Shown here: positions 46,887 to 54,773 of the stretch, one piece after another
How the letters are laid out: each line of letters begins with the position of its first letter
How positions within the stretch are numbered: the first letter of the stretch is position 1
NCBI RefSeq assembly: GCF_900312745.1
Contig: NZ_OMPD01000014.1
Span: 62,001-126,000, forward strand
Direction: 5' to 3'
DNA from: Aquimarina sp. AU58
GTDB lineage: Bacteria > Bacteroidota > Bacteroidia > Flavobacteriales > Flavobacteriaceae
Length of the DNA: 64,000 nt
Position numbers and translations under genes: made by a program
The notes under the pieces: generated by a model
The model's database searches: none
The model's input: only the letters and a program-made list of their open reading frames with translations
Told to the model about the DNA's origin: nothing

Positions 46887-47882
46887 TCAATTCATTCCAA
46901 AAATCAACTTATTAAAATAATCGTCTAATTTTTTATTATCTCTACTTGAAAATAAATTTAAAAGAAATCTATTATTTAATATTTTATTAATTGCAATCCG
47001 CGCTATATTATCAGTATTATTAACCAAATCATTAATTGATTTAAGTTTTTTAGAAGAAACATTAGATCCGTGAACTACTTGTGACCTTACGGAATAAATA
47101 TCTTTAATTTCTTGGAATCTTTTGTACCTTAACTCAGGAAGTAACTCAGTAAAAAAAGCAATACGTTCTGCTAATTTATGAGTGATTTCTGTGTTTGAAG
47201 TTGAAAAAATTGATTCAAAGAAAGTACAATAATGCCCGATTTTTAAGGCTAAATCGTGTTGACCTCTTGCTATATTTATAGAAGCCAAAGCTATACCTAT
47301 TCTAGGGTTATTGTTATAAACAGGACTCGGATCAATAGCAAATTTAGTGTATTCTGTTGGTTTTAAAAATTTCGAATATTCAAGTATTTTATTTAAATCA
47401 TCAAATTTAAATTTTTGATTTTTTTTGTCTCCATTTGCAAAAGTATTGATGACTCCAAGGTGATTTGTAGAGCCAAAAGTTGATTCTATAGAGTTTTCGG
47501 ATACAAATTTAAAAAATTCGGTATATCCAATTTCAATATTCACTGAGTTGTCTTTTATTAACCAAAATAATGAAATAAAAGATTGACTTAAATATAAAAA
47601 TTCAAGTAATTCTTTTTTATGGTTCTTAATTTGTTTATCGAATTTTCCTTCAAAATCAGATGTTAATACTTTATAAAAAACCCCATTAGCATTCATTAAA
47701 GAATCATATTCAATTTCCCCGATTCTCTTTTTTAAAGTTTCTGTAGCGAACTCTTTGATTATGGAGTTATTGTTTGTGAAAACAATATTATTTCCAATAT
47801 GAATTCCAGATTCTAAATTTGTATCTATTTCAATATTATAGACTGGAGTAAGGAAATAAAAAACATTTTTTTTGAAACTCAT
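46887..47882 (-). CDS. HEPN-domain (ApeA-like) protein, cassette-type gene
   Basis: A 331-aa protein. The C-terminal third reads GHYCTFFESIFSTSNTEITH, AERIAFFTELL and then YSVRSQVVHGS (near residue 270), the HEPN R-x4-H motif used by many RNases in defence and toxin systems. The N-terminal 200 residues are not recognised. If the motif is active the protein could be an RNase effector. It sits alone between attC-like elements A5 and A6. Confidence 0.65.
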   Translation of the reverse strand: MSFKKNVFYFLTPVYNIEIDTNLESGIHIGNNIVFTNNNSIIKEFATETLKKRIGEIEYDSLMNANGVFYKVLTSDFEGKFDKQIKNHKKELLEFLYLSQSFISLFWLIKDNSVNIEIGYTEFFKFVSENSIESTFGSTNHLGVINTFANGDKKNQKFKFDDLNKILEYSKFLKPTEYTKFAIDPSPVYNNNPRIGIALASINIARGQHDLALKIGHYCTFFESIFSTSNTEITHKLAERIAFFTELLPELRYKRFQEIKDIYSVRSQVVHGSNVSSKKLKSINDLVNNTDNIARIAINKILNNRFLLNLFSSRDNKKLDDYFNKLIFGMN

Positions 47883-47894
47883 AATTTTAATTAG

Positions 47895-48065
47895 CTACAA
47901 CGTTTAATATATGTGTCGTAGCAGGGCAAAATGTTACCTTGCTTTTGGGTTTTTCTGTGTATTGGTCGCTACCTTTTACCTTCAGTAAGCATTGCGTTAT
48001 TGCAAAAATAAGACGATCATCTGTTTAACTATCTAGTAGCTGTGATATCATGTATGTTGTTGGTA
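47895..48065 (-). repeat. attC-like palindromic element A6
   Basis: 171 bp, a close relative of A3 over its full length (same order of blocks, scattered substitutions). Ends are CTACAAC and GTTGGTA. It lies between the HEPN and CPBP genes. Confidence 0.6.
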
Positions 48066-48079
48066 AATCGTTTTTTCTT

Positions 48080-48739
48080 TTAGATTAAGATAACCATTAA
48101 ATTCCATATGATATGAAAAATCAAAGAAGGTCCTATAGACTTTGATTTATAATATATGGTTCCTGATATCAATCCTCCAAAAAATGCTATATATGCTAGG
48201 TGCCCATTAAATTCAATACTATTTAAAAAGGTTGCTTGATAGGGTAAGTGAATTAAAGCAAATAACAAAGTTGAAATTCCAATTGCAATTATTGGTTTAT
48301 ATTTCGTTAGAAGTTGCTTTAAGATATACCCTCGAAAAAATAGTTCCTCAGCCATAGGGATTAGAAGTATGACGGCAATTGAATTCCAGGTGAGTAACCC
48401 TTCCATTCCGTAATCATAAGTAATTCGATACGATGTATCAAAAATTAGATTATAAAGTTCGTTTAAAGGAGTTTGGATATAAGGATAGCTAACCCCAGTG
48501 ATAATCGACACCAAGTAATATTTAATGCTGGTTTTTAATGGAATTACATTTTGATTTCTAAATACAATTTTTAATAATAAAAAAACAAGTGCTAACTCAA
48601 TAATTCCATTAATTAGATTATAGAGTCTAGTGGTGAAAATAGTTTCTTTTTCAATATCAAAAAGCAGAATCCAAGAGGCTGCCAATTCAAAAAAGATGAC
48701 AAAAAGTAGAGTTAATAAAATTGATTTTAATATTGTCAT
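48080..48739 (-). CDS. CPBP family intramembrane glutamic protease
   Basis: A 219-aa protein with about six membrane helices and the CPBP (Abi/Rce1) motifs: EELFFRG (about 131-137), FALIHLP and a late Asn-containing helix (FHIIWNLMVIL). These proteases cleave near the C-terminus of prenylated or bacteriocin-like substrates and can act in immunity to peptides. Element A6 follows the stop; the upstream junction (48740-48785) has only a short, weak palindrome. Confidence 0.88.
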   Translation of the reverse strand: MTILKSILLTLLFVIFFELAASWILLFDIEKETIFTTRLYNLINGIIELALVFLLLKIVFRNQNVIPLKTSIKYYLVSIITGVSYPYIQTPLNELYNLIFDTSYRITYDYGMEGLLTWNSIAVILLIPMAEELFFRGYILKQLLTKYKPIIAIGISTLLFALIHLPYQATFLNSIEFNGHLAYIAFFGGLISGTIYYKSKSIGPSLIFHIIWNLMVILI

Positions 48740-48785
48740 TTAAATAAATGCAAACGTCTCAGTCAAAAAATCGTTTTAATGTTTT

Positions 48786-49589
48786 TTATTTTTTAGACTC
48801 TAGTTTTTCAAGTCTCTTTTGTAATTCAATGAGTTTTTTATTTTGTGATTTCAATTCCTCAATCTCCTTTTGTTGTTGAATAGTATACAATGTCAACTCT
48901 TCAATTTTTTTAAGTAGATTCATATCCATTTCGGCCTGCATTACCCCATTTTGTTCAAACTCTTTTGCAGATGGGATTTCTGGTAAATGACTGTTTTCTT
49001 TAATAAATGTTTCTACTTCTTCTATACTTCTCAAATCATAATCACTTTTGAATACGTAATCAGGCGCGGGAACATTAAGGTCAATTTTTACTTCTGTGGC
49101 ATGAATATTTCCTTTTACGGTAAGTTTCATATCTGGATTGGTGGTTCCAATTCCTATATTTCCGTTTGCTTTAACAGTCATTTTTGTAGAATTACTACCA
49201 GCTCTAATACTTAAATCGTGATTAGACATGGTCGAAATAATCCCTCCGTTGGTGTCTGCTCCTATTAAGAGTTCGTGTCCATTATTAGTTTTTAGGTTTA
49301 GGTAAGAACTTTGAGCACTTAAGATACTTAATTTTCTATCGGGACTAGCGGTTCCAATTCCAAAATTACCATTACGATCAAAGTGAAATTCTGAATCTAT
49401 ACTCCTAATTCTAACATCCCCAATTTTATTCCAAAACAATGTTCCGGTCCAATTGGGATCTGTATACCCTAAAAGGGCACTAACACTAGCTGTAGCATTT
49501 CTTTTGATATTTAAAAAAGAAGTTACTTCTTGTGCATTACTATTAAGACTAATCATTACCAAGACTAAACTAAAAATGGTTTTTTTCAT
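48786..49589 (-). CDS. Exported tail-fibre-like repeat protein
   Basis: A 267-aa protein with a signal peptide ([17 protein letters not shown]), beta-repeats ([22 protein letters not shown] and [22 protein letters not shown]), then [36 protein letters not shown] and a C-terminal coiled coil. Such proteins are widespread in Flavobacteriia and resemble phage tail-fibre/intramolecular chaperone regions; probably surface-exposed, role unknown. Confidence 0.8.
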   Translation of the reverse strand: MKKTIFSLVLVMISLNSNAQEVTSFLNIKRNATASVSALLGYTDPNWTGTLFWNKIGDVRIRSIDSEFHFDRNGNFGIGTASPDRKLSILSAQSSYLNLKTNNGHELLIGADTNGGIISTMSNHDLSIRAGSNSTKMTVKANGNIGIGTTNPDMKLTVKGNIHATEVKIDLNVPAPDYVFKSDYDLRSIEEVETFIKENSHLPEIPSAKEFEQNGVMQAEMDMNLLKKIEELTLYTIQQQKEIEELKSQNKKLIELQKRLEKLESKK

Positions 49590-49704
49590 TTCTTTGATTT
49601 ATTTTGTTTTGTTTCCCTGTTTAGTATTAATGTCTTCAGAATTGTAATTGTTACTTAAATTTTGAGAAATCCTTATATAAAAATAGAAATATAAACCTCA
49701 TTCT

Positions 49705-49737
49705 AGACCTCACAGGTTTTTAAAACCTGTGAGGTCT
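49705..49737. repeat. Perfect 33-bp palindrome
   Basis: AGACCTCACAGGTTTT / AAAACCTGTGAGGTCT, 16-bp arms with one central base. The same type of palindrome, with CCTC..GAGG ends, forms the terminator at 20163-20186. It may terminate transcription from either side; flavobacterial genomes carry many such units. Confidence 0.75.
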
Positions 49738-49741
49738 CATC

Positions 49742-49823
49742 AAATTAATCACTACTATTTTTTCGAGTTCCGAAAAATGAAACCGGCGTGCTGTATCATT
49801 GTATATCAATCATTTATTAACTC
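49742..49823. repeat. R repeat, copy 2
   Basis: Same block as 46753-46841 and 51450-51536, here directly after the 33-bp palindrome and with a few substitutions. Confidence 0.8.
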
Positions 49824-49920
49824 ATATCTATAGTGCGTGATAAAGTAAAAAAACGCTTAAGGTGTTACTGATTTTTTACTATGCTATTGTATAATAATAC
49901 TATTTTAAATAGTTTATACG

Positions 49921-50628
49921 CTATACTTTTTTGATTTGTTTTTCAGCTAATCGTTCGATTGTTTTATTTTTCACTAATAGCCATATCATCAATAGAATTT
50001 CACCGTATGACGTATAGTCCGATAGTGTTGCAATATTTAGGTGTGGATAGACAAATAAAAACAGAGAGTCCAGGATGTATCCAGCTCCAGCTATAAATAG
50101 CAGGATTCCAAGAAACTTCGAGATTCGAGTATTTAGTTTATAAATTAAGACCCCAAGTGGAAAAAGCCATAGCCCCCAAAAAATTACGGCAATATGAGCA
50201 CCGTGATTATATATCTCAGAAAATAGTATGGTTAGGTTTTGGCTTTCTTCTATAGAGAAACCGTCTATGTTGTTGATGCATAACATAGCAAAATGATTCA
50301 CCTCATTTAGTGTAGAAATTCCTGCACCAAATAGCATTAAAACTAACATAGATAAAGCCGTTGTTTTGTTGATATTTGATAATAATTTATATAGATAGAT
50401 TACGAGTAGGATAGTAATGATGTTCATGCAAAGCATACTAATTATGCCGGCCCGAAACATAAATGGATTGCTATTCATGTTCGCAATTGTTTGTACTATA
50501 TCTCCTTCAACCTTTATTTGAGGTAAGGCAAACATAAGCGCATAAAATCCTGTTATAGCCGTGAGTAAATAAGCTATCCCTGCAAACAAGGCATTCTTTT
50601 TGGATGTATTGTTTTTGATATCGTTCAT
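49921..50628 (-). CDS. DUF4386 family membrane protein
   Basis: A 235-aa protein with six predicted membrane helices, beginning NALFAGIAYLLTAITGFYALMFALPQI and carrying ALCINNIDGFSIEE-like and HGAHIAVIFWGLWLFPLGVLIYK stretches typical of DUF4386. Function unknown. Last gene of a three-gene minus-strand operon with an XRE regulator 7 nt upstream. Confidence 0.8.
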   Translation of the reverse strand: MNDIKNNTSKKNALFAGIAYLLTAITGFYALMFALPQIKVEGDIVQTIANMNSNPFMFRAGIISMLCMNIITILLVIYLYKLLSNINKTTALSMLVLMLFGAGISTLNEVNHFAMLCINNIDGFSIEESQNLTILFSEIYNHGAHIAVIFWGLWLFPLGVLIYKLNTRISKFLGILLFIAGAGYILDSLFLFVYPHLNIATLSDYTSYGEILLMIWLLVKNKTIERLAEKQIKKV

Positions 50629-50635
50629 GTTCTGT

Positions 50636-50851
50636 TTATTTTGGGTTATATGTAAATACTTCTTCTAAAGGTTTGTTAAATACCAAAGCGATTTTGAATG
50701 CCAATTCAAGAGATGGTGAATACTTGCCTTTTTCTATAGCGGCAATGGTTTGCCTTGTCACATTTACTTGGTCTGCTAATTCTTGTTGCGTCATTTCATT
50801 ATTAAGAAAACGCAAGGTCCTAATGCTTGTATCTATATTACATTCTTTCAT
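50636..50851 (-). CDS. XRE-type HTH regulator (YozG-like)
   Basis: A 71-aa regulator that is only a helix-turn-helix: RFLNNEMTQQELADQVNVTRQTIAAIEKGKYSPSLELAFKIALVFNKPLEEVF. This short type often sits with small multi-pass membrane proteins and controls them. The ATG is 1 nt from the stop of the upstream membrane protein gene, so translation is coupled. Confidence 0.92.
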   Translation of the reverse strand: MKECNIDTSIRTLRFLNNEMTQQELADQVNVTRQTIAAIEKGKYSPSLELAFKIALVFNKPLEEVFTYNPK

Positions 50852-50852
50852 T

Positions 50853-51299
50853 TTAAATACCTTTTTTAGAGTAATAGTACGTTGATACGTTTTGTACTGC
50901 GAATGCAGAGAAAAGTGAAAAGAAAAACAATTTAAACATTATGGATATAGAGATTCCCACAACAAGCATTATCATTGTTATAACAAATCCAAGCATAAAG
51001 GTCGTGCTGAAGTTACGAGATGCTTTTAATTTGATGATTTCTCCTAATTCATCGATGAGAAATTTTTCTTCCTTTTTTTTAGTAATTACGGTATTGAAAA
51101 TACTGTAAAGCACATAAAGAGTTATTCTTGATGCTATCATTAGGGGTATGAGCATCAATATTGATACACCCCAAAATGGTAATTCATCTATAGAGGCTGT
51201 ATATTCTTTTTGAAAATTTAAAAGGAGTATATAATACGTAAAAAAGGTTAAGGTGTCTATGGTTAAAAATACTAACGGTCTTTTTTCTTGAGTTGTCAT
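50853..51299 (-). CDS. Small multi-pass membrane protein in XRE operon
   Basis: A 148-aa protein (MTTQEKRPLVFLTIDTLTFF...) with about four membrane helices, including LPFWGVSILMLIPLMIASRITLYVLYSIF and FMLGFVITMIMLVVGISISIMF. The frame is open upstream to 51518, but that part lacks coding character and contains an R repeat and a palindrome, so the ATG at 51299 is preferred. It resembles the membrane partners of YozG-like regulators. Confidence 0.75.
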   Translation of the reverse strand: MTTQEKRPLVFLTIDTLTFFTYYILLLNFQKEYTASIDELPFWGVSILMLIPLMIASRITLYVLYSIFNTVITKKKEEKFLIDELGEIIKLKASRNFSTTFMLGFVITMIMLVVGISISIMFKLFFFSLFSAFAVQNVSTYYYSKKGI

Positions 51300-51344
51300 A
51301 ATTTTTATTTTATGTATACTATAGTTTACGCAAAGTAAGTTTAT

Positions 51345-51361
51345 TTTTACATGATGTAAAA
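51345..51361. promoter_or_regulatory. Candidate operator palindrome (17 bp)
   Basis: TTTTACAT-G-ATGTAAAA, a perfect 8-bp inverted repeat around one base, 46 bp upstream of the membrane protein-XRE-DUF4386 operon. A good candidate site for autoregulation by the XRE protein. Confidence 0.5.
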
Positions 51362-51449
51362 TATTTTTAACATTAAATTGTGTAAAAAAATATAAACTGT
51401 TGATTTTTAAGAATGTATTGCGTATAAAAACCACGTTCGATTTTCTGAT

Positions 51450-51536
51450 AAAATTAACTGCTACTATTTTTCTCAGTTCCGAAAAATGAAACTGGCGTGC
51501 TGTATCATTGTATATCAATTATTTATTAACTACGAT
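51450..51536. repeat. R repeat, copy 3
   Basis: About 90 bp, nearly the same as 46753-46841. It ends about 50 bp before the GC-rich 233-aa gene. Confidence 0.8.
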
Positions 51537-51587
51537 CTATTGCAAAATTTTTAAAACACGCAATAGATTTTTAAAACATGTTATACG

Positions 51588-52289
51588 ATGTCTAAAGAAA
51601 ATTATGACACCAAGCTGGTCGTGCTAGAAGCATTACCACAAGAAGCGGTAAAATCACCAACAATCCCTGTTGATGTATTTATGCAAGAGGCCGAAAACTT
51701 ATTTGTATGGGCAGAAGAGGATAAAGAAACCTTAGTTGCCAAAGGATTAGATTGGCAGACGTATGCAGAAGATTTACCTACCCGAACCGGGGCGTGTAGA
51801 TATGCCCAGGCGGTATGGATGAAAGAGCGGTATAGCCAGGAAGAAGCAGCCAAAGCCTGGCGGGAAGAATCTCCCAAAGCCTACGAATTTAGAAACGACC
51901 TGTTGGCCGATTTGCGTTTTGCGTTTCGTAAGCGATTGGATTTGCTGGCCCGAGTACGTGCTATTGCCGATGGAGAAGGCGATGCCGATATGATCCAGGA
52001 TTTGATGGATATTAGTGTATTGGGTAAAGCTAATGCACCAGAGTTAGAAAAAGCAAAGTATGATCTAGGCAACTTTGATATAGCAGCGCAACAATCGGAT
52101 GCCCTGGCAGAATTGCTGGCCAAAGCTAATGGGGCGACCTTAGATAACTCTAAAGCCAAAGAAATACGAGATCGTGCCTATACCCATCTTAAGGAAGCTA
52201 TAGATGAGCTTCGCGAAACGGGTAAATATGCATTTAGAAAAGATCCCGAGCGCTATAAGGGATATATTAGCCGATATAAACGCAGATAA
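51588..52289 (+). CDS. GC-rich 233-aa soluble helical protein, family unknown
   Basis: A 233-aa acidic, alanine- and glutamate-rich protein with no signal or membrane segment. Helical stretches: FMQEAENLFVWAEEDKETLV, YSQEEAAKAWREESPKAYEF, NDLLADLRFAFRKRLDLLAR and a final THLKEAIDELRETGKYAFRK. Codon use and GC are clearly higher than in neighbours, which suggests transfer or high expression. I do not recognise the family. It is followed by a strong terminator and a tandem repeat. Confidence 0.8.
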   Translation: MSKENYDTKLVVLEALPQEAVKSPTIPVDVFMQEAENLFVWAEEDKETLVAKGLDWQTYAEDLPTRTGACRYAQAVWMKERYSQEEAAKAWREESPKAYEFRNDLLADLRFAFRKRLDLLARVRAIADGEGDADMIQDLMDISVLGKANAPELEKAKYDLGNFDIAAQQSDALAELLAKANGATLDNSKAKEIRDRAYTHLKEAIDELRETGKYAFRKDPERYKGYISRYKRR

Positions 52290-52306
52290 TCGGTTGCTAT
52301 TACTGG

Positions 52307-52371
52307 CCCCCGCATAGGGTAAAGGTCTCCGCGCAGCGAGGGAGGCTCACCCTATTGCGGGGGTTTGTTTT
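52307..52371 (+). terminator. Strong GC-rich terminator after the 233-aa gene
   Basis: Arms CCCCCGCA-TAGGGT (52307-52320) and ACCCTATTGCGGGGG (52349-52363) pair with a single bulged T; an inner 4-bp stem is possible. The hairpin is followed by TTTGTTTT. Confidence 0.85.
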
Positions 52372-52375
52372 ACCC

Positions 52376-52585
52376 TTGCGGAGGAAGCATCCGGTATGCC
52401 GATGGTCGATACAAATGGTGCGGGGAAGGGGTACACTTATGCGGGGAAAGTATTTGACATGCCAATGGTCGATAAAAGTGGTGCAGGGAAGAGATACTCC
52501 TATGCTGGGAGAGTTATTTGTATACCAATGATCGATTAAAATGATGCGCGGATAAGATTAACCAGTGCGGGGGAGCGTTGATTTG
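52376..52585. repeat. Degenerate 63-bp tandem repeat
   Basis: Two full units (52419-52481 and 52482-52544), one partial unit before (from about 52376) and one after (52545 to about 52585). Each unit begins TGCGGGGAAG-like, has a second TGCGGGGA-like block and ends with CCAATGGTCGATAAAAGTGG-like sequence. The copies decay progressively from left to right. Non-coding in all frames. Confidence 0.75.
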
Positions 52586-52845
52586 TTATTTTGTTGAAGA
52601 ATGGAATCTATTTATTAGTAATACTATACCAAAAAGGATCCTTGCCTTTAGTTTATCCTAAGCAGAGACTACTATTGTGATGTGAGAATTATGGGTTTAT
52701 TGAAGTTTGATAGCTACTGTATAATTAGTGGCGTTTTAAAAAACCGAAACTTTTAGTTTATTACAGAAGCTTAATTAAAAAAAAGAACTTCTAGTTTTTA
52801 GCACTATCCAGCCATTAACTATACAGATTGTTGTGTTTTCGTTTT
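52586..52845. other. Intergenic remainder, nothing recognised
   Basis: About 260 bp of AT-rich sequence between the tandem repeat and the ABC ATPase gene. No convincing frame, promoter box or hairpin. Confidence 0.4.
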
Positions 52846-54558
52846 TTACTTTTCAATTCGGAACAATTTATCCTTATCGGAAAGTTTAGCAACAAAATAT
52901 TCTTCCTTATCCAATTCAGGAGGAAGTTTATCTTTTAGTATTGATGCAACAAATTGAATTTTATTTTGGTTAACTAATTCAGCAATCTTGACAAGCTGAT
53001 TATTGTGCATTAATTCTTTTTTATCATTAAGTAAGAAATGAAAAGATGGAATACCTTCTTCATCTGCAAATAAAGTATAGGCTATATCAAAACATGAAAT
53101 TTCTCCTTGTTTTTTACCCGAACTAAAATTCGTGTTAAAAGCACTGAATTTATAAAGTTTTTGTTTCTTTCGGTTCTCTTCAATTTCATATTTAAGAGCA
53201 TATTGTTCTCCATATAAAAATTCAGAAATAGCTGAAAAATGTTTGTTAAACTTATTGATTTGCAATTTTACTTTTTCTTCGAATTCATCAGAGAAAAGTT
53301 CTTCATCTATTTTCTCTAATTCAGAATTAAACTCTTTAAGATTTAAATCTACTTCATTCAATTGCTCAATGATATTTTCAAGCTCACCTTTAGTCCTAAA
53401 TTTTTCATTTAAATTAACAATTAGTATTTCTAGTTCTTCAAATGAATCGCTTTTAGATATTTTACTTGTTAATTTATTCTCTTTTTCAAGAAGTGATTGC
53501 AAGCTAATTTGTTCTTTACTGATTTGTAGTTCTAGTTGAGGGAGTTCATTTAGGATAAATTTCTTTTTCTCCTCAATCATTTTGTTATGATAGTCAGTTA
53601 AGTCTTCAAATGATTTTTGTATTTCACCAACTATATCTGTGAACTGTGAGTAAATTTGATTTAATTGTACCTTATCAATATTTGCAGAGTCTGATTCCAC
53701 ATTATTAACGGTCTCATTTATAAGTTCTTTTCTTAGATTTAATTTGCTTATTTTAGAACTTGATTTGTTTATTATATATTTAAGATCATTAAGCTCATTC
53801 AAATCTTTTTCAAAGTCTTCATTAATATTAAGATTCGATTTTTTGTGATTTAATAATTCAATGTCTGTATCAATTATTGCAAGTTTAGCCTCATACGCAG
53901 ATTTTGTTTGAACTTTTTGGAGACGTTTTTTAAAAGACTGTTCTCTCTTTATTTTTTCTAATATTTCTTGCTTTTCATTACCACTCCCAAATTCACAACC
54001 TAATAAAAATAAATACAGAGTTTCATATTCCGCATTACTTGTAAACTTATCTAAAGTCTTTAAAGTGTTATTAATACTTAAGTCTTTGTGTCTTATATTG
54101 TGTGAAATAATTTGTCTAAACGTAGGCTTGTCAACACTTTTGTCTGGAAAAAAAGTTTTTTCAAGATTTGGTTCAAACTCTTCTTCTGTATAGTGAATTC
54201 CATCAATTTTTCTAATTACAGATTTAACTGGTGACAGAAAATTTCTTTCAATAATTACTTCTTCAGCTCTATCATTTGCTAAATCCTCTGTGAGGCATAG
54301 TGTTACAAGTATTTCATTTTTTATGAGATAATCTTTAACAAGTTGATAAGTTTCCTTGGGGTTTTCAGGATCTATCCAAATATTTTTTTTATTTGCTCCA
54401 AGGCAAAAATCAATAAGTTTTAGGACAGTAGTTTTACCAACACTATTACCTGTAACCTCCACGGAAGTCTCATCAATAATTAAGTTGATACCTTCTCTGA
54501 AGTTAACCTCTCTAATTACTGATGCACCTTTGGTTATTGTTAATGACTTTAAGAACAT
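52846..54558 (-). CDS. ABC-3C system ATPase (DUF2326, SMC-like)
   Basis: A 570-aa SMC/RecN-type ATPase. N-terminus: FREGINLIIDETSVEVTGNSVGKTTVLKLIDFCLG with Walker A GNSVGKTT (about 37-44). The middle (about 200-430) is a long coiled coil. The C-terminal DUF2326 part carries FNTNFSSGKKQGEISCFDIAYTLF (signature-like) and HFLLNDKKELMHNNQLVKI (Walker-B region). It is the ATPase of an ABC three-component system, thought to be a nucleic-acid-sensing defence machine. It overlaps the middle-component gene by 10 nt. Confidence 0.85.
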   Translation of the reverse strand: MFLKSLTITKGASVIREVNFREGINLIIDETSVEVTGNSVGKTTVLKLIDFCLGANKKNIWIDPENPKETYQLVKDYLIKNEILVTLCLTEDLANDRAEEVIIERNFLSPVKSVIRKIDGIHYTEEEFEPNLEKTFFPDKSVDKPTFRQIISHNIRHKDLSINNTLKTLDKFTSNAEYETLYLFLLGCEFGSGNEKQEILEKIKREQSFKKRLQKVQTKSAYEAKLAIIDTDIELLNHKKSNLNINEDFEKDLNELNDLKYIINKSSSKISKLNLRKELINETVNNVESDSANIDKVQLNQIYSQFTDIVGEIQKSFEDLTDYHNKMIEEKKKFILNELPQLELQISKEQISLQSLLEKENKLTSKISKSDSFEELEILIVNLNEKFRTKGELENIIEQLNEVDLNLKEFNSELEKIDEELFSDEFEEKVKLQINKFNKHFSAISEFLYGEQYALKYEIEENRKKQKLYKFSAFNTNFSSGKKQGEISCFDIAYTLFADEEGIPSFHFLLNDKKELMHNNQLVKIAELVNQNKIQFVASILKDKLPPELDKEEYFVAKLSDKDKLFRIEK

Positions 54559-54773
54559 AACTCTACTTTACCATTTTTTAATATTGCAACATCTATTAAG
54601 TACAACCAATCTAAACAAAGAATATAAGCCTGAAAGGTCATTTTTGATTTATCTTTAATCTCATTATAGAGATTAAGAAAGTCAATAGAACTGTTAGTTT
54701 GGAGTAACTCTAAAATAAAAGAACTATTATAATAAATACTATTTTCAGGATGAATATTGTCAGGTAGTAGCAT
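54549..54773 (-). CDS. ABC-3C system middle component (MC6-like)
   Basis: A 74-aa protein, MLLPDNIHPENSIYYNSSFI at the N-terminus and QAYILCLDWLYLIDVAILKNGKVELC at the end, the pattern of the short ABC-3C middle component 6. Earlier in-frame Met codons exist to 54824, but they would give a 65-nt overlap with the upstream gene; the ATG at 54773 gives a 14-nt overlap and fits the family start. It is thought to bridge the ATPase and the effector. Confidence 0.8.
   Translation of the reverse strand: MLLPDNIHPENSIYYNSSFILELLQTNSSIDFLNLYNEIKDKSKMTFQAYILCLDWLYLIDVAILKNGKVELCS

Noticed and set aside
51602..52159. Two minus-strand frames of about 90 aa across the GC-rich gene
   Set aside because: They are antisense to the 233-aa gene; their Ser/Ala-rich sequences are the usual complement artefact of Ala/Glu-rich coding DNA.
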